DNA from: Adiantum capillus-veneris
Lineage: Eukaryota > Streptophyta > Polypodiopsida > Polypodiales > Pteridaceae
Assembly (NCBI GenBank): GCA_014529385.2
Contig: JABFUD020000331.1
Coordinates: 1 to 62,000 of the forward strand
Length of the DNA stretch: 62,000 bases
Reading direction: 5' to 3'
Positions 54,291 to 62,000 of this stretch are shown piece after piece. Numbering within the stretch: position 1 is the first letter of the stretch; each line of letters begins with the position of its first letter. A model generated the notes under the pieces. It searched no databases. It was not told where the DNA came from and saw only the letters and a list, made by a program, of their open reading frames with translations. The translations under genes and the position numbers were made by a program.

Positions 54291-57159
54291 GCGTGTGTCT
54301 TGCTGAGGGTCTGCGACTAGATAGGTTTAGTTAGGATCTGTGGATTAGAGTAGTTGTTGGTGGTCGAGTGATTTGTGAGGTGATAAAAGCGTTTACTAGT
54401 CCGTGTGTGGCAGTGAAGCGTTTTTCTACTCATAGATGCAAAACCCCATATGATTTGTGGAGTAGCTTTTGGTAAGTGATCGGATTCTGATCTAGAGCTA
54501 TTCAGCACTGAATTATTTGCAAACGTGCTTGATGGCATTTGAAATCACGGAAAAGTGTGCTTTTGAGGGTAAAAATGCATTAAACAAGCTTTTGTGGATA
54601 ATTTTGTATGACTGACTGATGTTGTGCATATAAAAGAGAATTTGCAAGGGTTCTGTGAAGAAAATCTGCAATTCTGTAAACATAGACATCCTATGCATAG
54701 GATGTCTTAAGGGGGTTCGGGAGACCAAATTTGAAAATTCTGACTGCACCAATGTGTTCAGAAGGGGGGATTTACCCTAAGTTTACATTGACACTAGAGT
54801 TTTGACCAACTCTTGACACCCAAAAGACCAAAGACGGAGTGTGAAAAATGCGAAAACAAGAAACTTAAGATTCTGAGCACAATTTTGCATAAAAAACTGC
54901 TAGGAATGCATGAAAAGTAGTGCTCAAGACTTGGGGAGACCTGTGGATGAATTCTGCAAAAAATTTCATCAGTAGACATCCTACGCGTAGGATGTCTCCA
55001 GGGTACTTTTGGCAAGGAATTTGGGAAAACTGAGGTTACCAGCGGGTTCAGAGGATAGGTTTTACCCTAGTAACATATTGACTTGGGTGTTTTTCCCTAT
55101 TTTTGTTGACCAAAAGCCAAAAGGCGGAGTCAGAGAACGTAAAATTTCAGAAAAGGCTTAAATTGAGTGATTTTTGCATGTTTTTGCAATTGTGAAGCAT
55201 ACTTGCACTTGCTGAGAGCATAAGGAAGGATCACGGATACTTCGGTCTGAAAAAATAAGCAGTAGACATCCTACGTGTAGGATGTCTACAGGGTGATCTG
55301 GGCATTTTTTTCAAAATAAGAGGTTACCAGTGTGTTTAGAAGGTAGGTTTTACCCTATTTTCACCTGGAAAGTAGAAATTTGACCAAATTTTGACAGATC
55401 AAAGCCAAAGGACGAGAATTGCCAGATATCCTACCCAAATTGTGCCCAAGGCATAATTTTTGAGAGCAAGCCATAGGGTGACTTCATGTGCATGTTATAC
55501 ATGATGTTTTGAGTGCATGTGAGAGTTTTCAGTTCATTTGGGTGAGAAAATTGGGTTTTAAGCAGACTTTAGCATTTTTGACTGAAAAAGGCTAGAACAG
55601 CTAAAATTTTGGGACTTTTGAAATCCAAACCAAAATCTAAGCATACCATTGGGTTGCTGACATCAAGGGGAAGCTATGGCTTAAGTTTGGGGAAATTCTA
55701 AGCACTTAGACATCCTACACGTAGGATGTCTTCACCATGATTTAGCACTCCAAATCAACCTCCGAGCATACCACAGTGATCAGCACCTTAAGGAGAGTCT
55801 GTGATTCAAATTTGGGGCAATTCTGAGCAGCTAGACATCCTACGCGTAGGATGCATGTAGGATGTCTAAGGCATGATTTAGAGGCCAAATTCAAACTGTG
55901 GACATAGCAGGGTGTTGTATAGCCTTAGGCAAGCCTCCTACTCAATTTTGGTCCAATTTGGAGTTGATTTGACTTGGGAATTCATCAGAATAGACATCAG
56001 GCTTTTGGAATAGTTTCTTGATCATTTGACCAACCTATAGGTGTCAAAATCAAAAAGTAAAAATAGTTGTGAGTTTAGCACATCAAGGGGAATCTACAAT
56101 GCAAGTTTGAGCTGAAACAGAGCAAAAAGACATCCTACGCGTAGGATGTTTCTAGGGTCATAAAGTGGTCAAAATTCTACTTTGGCCATATAGGGAGGTA
56201 CTAAGTGTCTCAAGGATTCCAAAACTTTTTTCAAAAGTGAATTTGGACCTTGTTTGGCCTATTTACCAAGCAAAGACAAGAATTGTCAGACATCCTACTC
56301 TTGGAGTGCACTAGAAACTCTTGCAGCCTAAATCTTGACCTATTGGCATCCAAATTCAATTTTAAGTATACCATTGTGTTGCTGAGTACTAGGAGAATCT
56401 TGGGATCAAGTTTGGACAAAATCTGAGCAGATAGACATCCTACATGTAGGATGTCTCCAGCTTGATTTAGGACTCCAAACCAACCTATGAGCACACCACT
56501 GTGATCAGCACATCAAGGAGAAGCTGGGGTGAAAATTTCAAGTCATTCTGAGCAAATAGACATCCTATGCGTAGGATGTCTCAAGGCCATTTTTAGGTCC
56601 AACTGAAAATATGAGCATACATTGTGTTGCCGGACTCAAGGGGAGTCTCTGGACCAAATTTTGTTAAATTCTGAGCATATAGACATCCTACGCGTAGGAT
56701 GTCTCTAGGTCAGTTTTAGGATCCAACTTTAATTTTGACCATACAGAAGTGTTCACACTGTCACAGAGATCCCAAATCTTCTTTTAAAATTGAATTTGGA
56801 CTCATTTTGACCATTCTAAAGTGCATTTCACTGTTTTGGCCATAACTTTCACAAACGGTATCGGATCCGAAAAGTTTTTATATCGAAACGTAGCCTGAGA
56901 GCAGCTCTACAGATCTTAGAGAAAAACTTGAACTAAATGTATGACAACGACAACCATTTAGTTCAACTTTGAAAAAAACGTCGTTTGAGGCCTCAAAATA
57001 CATCTGCAAGTTAGGGGTGTCTGAAAGAGATAATTTTTGAGAATTGTGACGAAACGGTTGCGGTTTTGGACATAGCTTCGACTTTTCCGTAACCAAAGCA
57101 CTTGAACACAATGGAATAAGTCTACTTGAACCAAGAAAAAGCTCTTAAGCCCAGAAATC
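54291..57159 (+). other. Leader of element B with a palindrome array
   Basis: 2.9 kb between the E insertion and the B gag with no coding. It is a decayed tandem repeat of roughly 120-150 bp blocks in which text such as GAGCATACCA, TCAAGGGGAAGCT and AAATTCTGAGCA recurs around a palindrome. At its right end comes a short part without palindromes, then the gag ATG. Such long leaders are known in Athila/Tat elements, but the palindromes are unusual. Confidence 0.8.
54684..56704. repeat. Array of about ten 24-bp palindromes
   Basis: Each site is the arm AGACATCCTA, a 4-nt centre and the arm's reverse complement. Sites begin at 54684 (centre TGCA), 54974 (CGCG), 55264 (CGTG), 55708 (CACG), 55833 (CGCG, followed by an extra half, to 55867), 56128 (CGCG, one arm mismatch), 56433 (CATG), 56558 (TGCG) and 56681 (CGCG). 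A degenerate half-site lies at 56288. Nearly all base changes are in the centre and look like CpG decay; the arms are almost unchanged. Confidence 0.95.
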
Positions 57160-58398
57160 ATGTCTACCCTAGATTCAAACGCAGCTTACACAAGCTTGGA
57201 GATCCCGACGATAGAGGAATATCCTCCCACAATGGATCTTCCAAACTTGCAATTGATAAAGATTCATCTTGTTGAGAGAGTTTGGATGATTCGTCATGAG
57301 AGTGAAGGACTATATAGATACATTGACGACAATGAGGTCAATCTTTATAGGTGCTCAGATCCATACCTAGAAGAGATAACGGATTACATGCTCTTATATG
57401 TCTACACATACGGAGTCGACTGTCAATGGAGATCTATAGTTGTCGGCAAGTATGGACGAGAATACAGATTTGTAGAAAGCACAAATCCACAGACTATAGT
57501 AGAAAGAGGTGGATATTTGGTCAATGAAGGACCACAAATGCCTCCACCAAACACGAGAATTACTATAGGAATTCCAAGAAGAGAGCCACCAGGATTCCCT
57601 TCAAGAGCGATAACGAGAGAAGGATTGGGAGAGTCTCTGGTTAGACTTGTAGACAATCGACGAGTTAGACCATCCCAAGTCCAGAAATGGGTAAACAGAA
57701 AATACTCCGGAGATAAAGGTCCGAGAGATCACGTAACGGCTTTTAGAAGAGTGATTAGAGCAGAGGAAGTTTCAGATTTTGCGACACAGTTTGCAGGATT
57801 CGGATTGACTCTAGAAGATGATGCAGCTACATGGTTCGACTCAGTGGAAAAATGTGATTTTGAGACCCTAGATGAGGTATTTGAGGAGTTTATTGAAGAA
57901 TTCTTGCCAAAAGGCATTGCTCACAACATGGTCTCGCAAATCCATAGATTCAAACAGAAAGAGGATGAATCAGTACGCAAAGCATCATTACGGCTCAAGA
58001 GATATGTTAATCTCTGTTCGAGAGCGGAATTACCTACGCAAGCACGACTGATGCTGATCTTTATGCAGGGAATGAGACATGCGGGCCTTCAGAAGGATCT
58101 GCATATGATAAGGAGGATGACGCTAAACGAGTTGATCAAAGAAGCTCTTTATCTAGTGGATAACTGTGAGGCATACAAAGAAAAGGACTTAAAGAGTCAA
58201 GGAGATGACACATTCTCTCAGCACAGTGTTTCACAACAGATAAGTGAGTCCATTTCCAAGCCAACGACATCTATTGATCAAGAAAAGCTTATCGACGACT
58301 TGGTCGAGAGGTTGATTCCTCTTGTAAGGTTTGATTCGGGAGAGCCGAAGTGGTGTGAAATTGAGAGAAAATGGACGAACCATACGGAGGAAGAGTGA
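57160..58398 (+). CDS. Gag of element B
   Basis: 412 codons from ATG 57160. The N-terminal 170 residues are not recognised. The capsid segment follows: DDAATWFDSVEKCDFETLDE, FIEEFLPKGIAHNMVSQIHR, RKASLRLKRYVNLCSRAEL and LMLIFMQGMRHAGLQKDL, the Retrotrans_gag type of plant Gypsy elements. It forms particles and packages RNA in active elements. A TGA at 58396-58398 ends it, but the frame goes on without another stop to 59040, so the original protein was longer. It is the best preserved coding region of B and one of the longest open frames in the window. Confidence 0.8.
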   Translation: MSTLDSNAAYTSLEIPTIEEYPPTMDLPNLQLIKIHLVERVWMIRHESEGLYRYIDDNEVNLYRCSDPYLEEITDYMLLYVYTYGVDCQWRSIVVGKYGREYRFVESTNPQTIVERGGYLVNEGPQMPPPNTRITIGIPRREPPGFPSRAITREGLGESLVRLVDNRRVRPSQVQKWVNRKYSGDKGPRDHVTAFRRVIRAEEVSDFATQFAGFGLTLEDDAATWFDSVEKCDFETLDEVFEEFIEEFLPKGIAHNMVSQIHRFKQKEDESVRKASLRLKRYVNLCSRAELPTQARLMLIFMQGMRHAGLQKDLHMIRRMTLNELIKEALYLVDNCEAYKEKDLKSQGDDTFSQHSVSQQISESISKPTTSIDQEKLIDDLVERLIPLVRFDSGEPKWCEIERKWTNHTEEE

Positions 58399-59040
58399 TA
58401 TTATAGCATAGAAAATGCTAGGGAGAGGTATGTACAACCTGTTCCAGAAGCACCTACTCCACCTAGATACATTACGGAGAATGCGCCAAGACCAGTAGGA
58501 GTTTTAAGGCCACAAATGGTTGTTGTCTTAGGACAACAACCTCCGCTGCCAGGTGCTAGAATGCAGGTAGACATGAGATACATGCCAATGATGGAAGCAT
58601 CAAATAAACCAACGCCAGTACTAGCTACAATGTGGTATAGCAACCAAAGTGAGTACTACCCTTCGGAGCAACAAAATGTGAGAGAAACACATGGCGTGGT
58701 GAGGCCGGTACAACCTCCACCTCCTGGGTTTCAGTCGAAAGAAAGAAGGTATGAAATGGACAAAAGGACATTGCGATTCATTGCAAATAACGGCTTATCT
58801 AGGTCAAAGCTTGCTTATAGCCAAGAGGAAATGCTAAAAGAATCTCCTCAACCAGAGATAGATTGTCACAAAAGTCGTGACAACCACTTGGTCAAACAAT
58901 GTCCTCATACGGAGATCACTGAAATAAATGCCTATTGTCTTGAGTGTGGCATCACTCACTTGATCCCATTAGAAAATTTCGGAGGTCATTTGGAGGGCCT
59001 TGTAAGAAATTGTATTTCTCTCTCTAGAAACTTTTTTTAA
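58399..59040 (+). pseudogene. Gag of B, C-terminal part with damaged zinc knuckle
   Basis: Same frame as the gag, after one TGA. A Pro/Gln-rich stretch (VRPVQPPPPGFQ) precedes IDCHKSRDNHLVKQCPH, a zinc knuckle in which the second Cys of C-x2-C is lost (CHKS), and YCLECGITH, the start of a second one. The frame ends at 59040. The downstream 59041-59196 has no coding I can assign, and pol is missing. Confidence 0.65.
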
Positions 59041-59196
59041 AATGCACTTGCACCTTGTGAGTACGTCCAAAAGGACAACCGGACACTTTAAAAAGTAGAT
59101 TTATATTCCCAATCGTCCTTGAAAACGGTCACTTTTTTATTTAATGTGAGCGTCTTTTTCAGGAGGCAGGTGCGGCGCATTCAAGGCAGCTTACGT
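59041..59196. other. Short non-coding stretch between B and A2
   Basis: 156 bp with no recognised feature, ending at the LTR of A2. It may be the last remnant of B or sequence from the site before A2 arrived. TTACG precedes the LTR start; the matching duplication would be outside the window. Confidence 0.4.
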
Positions 59197-61062
59197 TGTC
59201 AGGAGTTTTTTGGAGCAAGGGATTGCGCATATGTACATATACATGCATGGTGCATCAAATAAAGGATTGCCCATTTTCCTTAGCCAGGTGGTTATGTGGG
59301 GCCCACATGTGTACAGGTAGGACAGTGTGTACATAGTGCATCGATTTTCACTATCACCAGTACCAATATGTTTTTTCTACAATAATGAGGAGTTTATAGT
59401 GCGTAAAACTTCTCGAGGAAGCTATCCGCGGGCCAACGACGTGAGGTCAGCAGGTGCGTCAGATGGCATCTAGTGGCGTCAGGAGGGCGAACGAGGTCAA
59501 TATTTGCACGCAGATGAGGACGGACACAACGTGGGTGTTTTCTTGTGAGATTTATACAGAAAGGTCATCATTAGGACCACTTCACGTGGTGGCGAGATGC
59601 ATTATTGGAAAAAAGCTGAGTGCCAGGTGTGCGGATGATGCAAAAAGGTGACAACTTTGCACTGCGAGGTCAGTTTTTGGCCTGTTCGGGGTCCGTTTGA
59701 GGTCATTTAAAAGGCCAAGGGTGCCCAACTAATAAATCTAAGTGTGGAAACTGAAAAAACAGAGAGAAGACCACAAAAACCGTGGAGAAGAGAGGAGGAA
59801 CAGCCGCAGGTGTGTTTTTTTGGGTTTTTGGAGCCTGTTTTGGCCGTAAGCTGCTCATCCGAGGTTGGATTTGAGCACTTTGACATTGTAGACTGGGGTT
59901 TTGGGCCATTCCGGACGCGATGGCGCTGTCCATTTTGCCAAATTCCTCACTCTTTTTCTGCTGTTTTTCTGTGTAAGTTTCTCCTATGAGCGAAGTTTCT
60001 GCTCCAGTTTGTGATTATATCTGGCTTATTTTACCCATACTGTGTGAGCTATTTGCCCCATTGGTGTTGTCCCAAGCTCATTTGTATCTAAACATCAGAA
60101 ATTCTCCTCTTTTGAGCTGAGTTTTTTGGGTGTGTGTGTGTGTGTGTGTGTGTGGAGTGGACAAGTGGATAGTCTCTCTCCTCTCACTCCAGTGGTGTGT
60201 TCCCTTTCTCGGCCAGGTGTGTTGTCTAAGCCGAGTGGTGCCCCATAGTGTGTGTGTGTATCTTCCCAAGAGTGTGTGTCGGGTCGTTATAGAGGCTCTG
60301 TGTGTGTTTTCATCCCGCTCACATTCTTTTGGTGCCCCCACGGAGGATCTTCTTCGAGTACCTTCTGCTTCGAGCTTCGGGATTACAGGTTGCAGGTTGC
60401 AGATTACAGGTTACAGGTTACAGGTTACAGAGACAGGTACAGGTACAGGTGATTCACACAGGTACAGGTAGCTGGAGTACAGTGATATACTAGCAGTGAT
60501 GTCACTTGCAGTTGTTGTGGGAATGCATCACTTGGCGCCTATTTGAGCGCATTGTCTGCTGGATTGTACGTTACTTGCGAAAACTGCCATTGTACGCATT
60601 TGTGGAGCCATACTTGGTTGTATTTGGCAGTCCCAACCATTTCTGAGACTTGGTCTGGAAGATAGTCATTTCTGAGACTTGACTATATGCGATTTGCATT
60701 ACCCTTCGTGTGAGGGTCGATAGCGTGAGGTTTTTATTGAGCTGGGGGATTCTAAAATGTGGAGATCCTTTCGGTGATACAGGTAGCTGGAGCACCCTTT
60801 TTGTGACCTCGCCATAGGCTATGTACTAGTGAGTCCTACTTGATGCTCGGGTTCTATTGTTGACAGTTTATGCATACATAGACAGTCTATAGTTTGGGTG
60901 CCTACTGCTCTACTTCTGGGGAAACTCTGTCGAAATTTTCCCAAGTTATGATGGCTGGTTTTTTGGTATTTTGAGCCATTTATGCTGTTATGCTGCTGAA
61001 ATTTTGGCAAAATCAGAGGTTGAGTCAGGTGTGCCTTCTTGGGAGCTTCATGGTTGGCTTTA
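59197..61062 (+). repeat. 5' LTR/leader of A2
   Basis: Same sequence as 13482-15236 and 22075-23230. It has GT runs (about 60130 and 60249) and a cluster of CAGGTTACAG/CAGGTACAGG units (60383-60470). A stretch at about 60652-60765, absent from A1, contains GAGACTTG repeats (60645 and 60673), which looks like an indel between the two copies. The right LTR border is unknown. Confidence 0.75.
60383..60470. repeat. Short tandem repeats in A2 LTR
   Basis: Imperfect ~7-bp units (TTACAGG, TTGCAGG) followed by 6-bp ACAGGT units. A1 has a shorter version at about 14690-14760, and the reversed fragment at 34235-34258 ends in the same units. It probably arose by slippage. Confidence 0.8.
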
Positions 61063-61281
61063 ATGGATCATCAAAATGGCCCTCAGTTCACTCCTTTTCA
61101 GTTAACTCAAAGAATTCAGATTAATGTTCATGTGTCCAGGAAGATCTTTTTCCAGCAGCGCATAGTCTTTATGTTTGGGCCAAGAAGATTGAGAGAGATC
61201 CTGGAATGTCCTTTGCCTGTTGTAATTCCGATGATCAACTATGAAAACTCATTTGATGTGCATGTGTTTGTCCTTATCTAA
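61063..61281 (+). CDS. Leader small protein of A2 (72 aa), unknown family
   Basis: ATG at 61063 (MDHQNGPQFTPF), stop TAA at 61279-61281. The core is VSRKIFFQQRIVFMFGPRRL, then PVVIPMINYENSFDVHVFVL. It aligns end to end with small protein 2 of E (70 residues), and its C-terminal 50 residues even more closely with small protein 1 (54 residues). A frame upstream of the ATG is also open for eight codons, but the ATG is shared with A1. It lies 102 nt upstream of the gag ATG in the leader. No known domain recognised; a basic middle (RKIFFQQR, PRRLR) and a hydrophobic end are visible. Confidence 0.65.
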   Translation: MDHQNGPQFTPFQLTQRIQINVHVSRKIFFQQRIVFMFGPRRLREILECPLPVVIPMINYENSFDVHVFVLI

Positions 61282-61383
61282 AGTTGAGCTCCATTGAAGT
61301 TTCTGGGGATTGGGTAGTGAAAAGTTTTGGGTTCTTGCACGTGTGTTCGAAGGGGTTCTCAAAGCATCATAATTTGGGTAGCC

Positions 61384-62000
61384 ATGGCTTTCTGTTATCC
61401 GGAGTTTCATGGAAGAAGTGATGAAGATGTGGAAGAATTTTTGGAAAAGATGGAGGTTGCCTGCATTAGCAACCAGATTCTTGACCCTACGCAAATGTTA
61501 CGCCTTCTCCAAATTTGTTTGAAGAGTGATGCACGAGTTTGGTCTAAAGCATTTGAAGAGGAGTTGCGTGTGGCTGATCCACCTGTAAGGTTGAGTTGGG
61601 ACAATCTACGACATGGGTTGGAAGTGGAGTTTGTGAAGATAGAAGATCCTGACAAGGTGTGGCAAGAAGTACAGGCTTTGGTGCAAAAGGAAGGTGAGCC
61701 AGTAGACGCGTACATACGTAAGTTTTCATTGGCATGGGAGCGAATGTGCAAGGCCTTAGCACCACAGGTACCCCCGCCTGACATGATGAAGAAGGACAGG
61801 TTCTTAGCTGGTCTTTGGGAGAATATACGTTGGAGAGTGGAGCTAAAGAAGCCTAGGACATATGAAGATGCACTAGAGGTAGCAAGGAACAAAGAGTGGA
61901 AGATGAGGAAAATGAGCCAGTTAGGGGTGGAGTCTTTGCCAATGAGGTCTGAATTTCAGCCTATAGAATCTTTACAAGGTCGCACGTCAGGGGTTCATCA
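61384..62000 (+). CDS. Gag of A2, N-terminal part, open to the window end
   Basis: ATG at 61384 (MAFCYPEFHGRSDEDVEEFL), continuous for 205 codons to the edge. Segments EFLEKMEVACISNQILDPTQ and MLRLLQICLKSDARVWSKAF are the N-terminal capsid region missing in A1. Then WQEVQALVQKEGEPVDAYIR and FLAGLWENIRWRVELKKPRT, the conserved Retrotrans_gag part. The zinc knuckle would follow outside the window. The start is supported by A1, which has an ATG at the same place. It shows no stop or frameshift. Confidence 0.85.
   Translation, partial: MAFCYPEFHGRSDEDVEEFLEKMEVACISNQILDPTQMLRLLQICLKSDARVWSKAFEEELRVADPPVRLSWDNLRHGLEVEFVKIEDPDKVWQEVQALVQKEGEPVDAYIRKFSLAWERMCKALAPQVPPPDMMKKDRFLAGLWENIRWRVELKKPRTYEDALEVARNKEWKMRKMSQLGVESLPMRSEFQPIESLQGRTSGVH

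Larger units (their letters stand above)
36943..59196 (+). mobile_element. Gypsy element B (Athila/Tat-like), 5' part only, split by E
   Basis: LTR 36943-37902, primer site 37904-37921, leader 37922-38024 continuing at 54291-57159, gag from 57160 to about 59040. E (38025-54290) sits in the leader about 100 bp after the primer site. Pol and the 3' LTR are absent: the LTR of A2 begins at 59197. The right limit of B is therefore somewhere between 59041 and 59196. Confidence 0.75.
59197..62000 (+). mobile_element. Gypsy element A2 (sister of A1), 5' part
   Basis: LTR/leader from 59197 (TGTCAGGAG), leader small protein, and gag running off the right edge. It matches A1 base for base over long stretches. 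Unlike A1, it has no stops in the leader protein or in the visible gag, so this is the better copy; whether the rest is intact lies outside the window. Confidence 0.8.

Noticed and set aside
54717-55390. Repeated TTTTACCCTA segments read as a coding repeat in the B leader
   Set aside because: No frame stays open across them; they belong to the non-coding tandem blocks around the palindromes.
54684-56704. CRISPR-like array
   Set aside because: Repeats are spaced irregularly by about 125-440 bp of loosely repetitive sequence, there are no unique short spacers, and the setting is a plant retrotransposon leader.
59454-59989. Small plus-strand ORFs in the A2 LTR
   Set aside because: Not conserved in frame in the A1 copies (13482-14260 and 22085-22870), which carry indels there.

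Overview
The window looks like nuclear DNA of a land plant and consists almost entirely of nested, broken LTR retrotransposons. I see no convincing ordinary host gene, rRNA, tRNA or CRISPR array. The plant call rests on Ty3/Gypsy elements of the Tat type (RNase H followed by a second, archaeal-type RNase H; one element has a tRNA-Asp-like primer site), on a Ty1/Copia element primed by initiator tRNA-Met, and on CACTA-type and foldback DNA transposon pieces. The species cannot be told from the sequence. The mix of families would suit a seedless plant (fern, moss, lycophyte), but that is a weak inference.

Layout. 1-2.8 kb: a decayed minus-strand coding region of unknown family, cut by a CACTA terminus. 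2.85-4.9 kb: AT-rich non-coding DNA. 4.9-8.66 kb: two minus-strand Gypsy fragments separated by a 399-bp foldback. 8.66-13.48 kb: element F (plus), missing gag and protease. 13.48-23.23 kb: element A1 (plus), nearly complete but mutated, with a 1.3-kb CACTA-like insertion in its reverse transcriptase. 23.24-34.68 kb: a minus-strand Copia element whose gag is split by minus-strand Gypsy element D (about 26.65-33.18 kb); D carries a MITE. 34.68-36.94 kb: Gypsy fragment C, a relative of A1, with an internal inversion. C is cut by element B (LTR 36943-37902; leader and gag resume at 54291). B is cut by element E (38025-54290). From 59197 to the window end lies A2, a better preserved sister of A1.

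Three features stand out. (1) In E a 1707-bp module covering most of gag and the start of the protease region is repeated head-to-tail, four nearly identical units plus one diverged terminal unit. (2) The LTR/leader of E and the leader of A1/A2 encode related small proteins of about 54-72 residues. In E there are two in tandem, joined by an ATGA stop/start overlap. (3) The leader of B holds an array of about ten 24-bp palindromes over 2 kb.

Working order where the elements are intact: leader, Gag (capsid, zinc knuckle), aspartic protease, reverse transcriptase, RNase H (plus second RNase H in A, C and F), integrase, 3' LTR. Every internal coding region seen whole carries at least one stop or frameshift, except the A2 gag at the right edge, which stays open as far as visible. 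The relative order of insertion is C, then B, then E; A2 also interrupts B. Copia came before D, and D before or together with its MITE.
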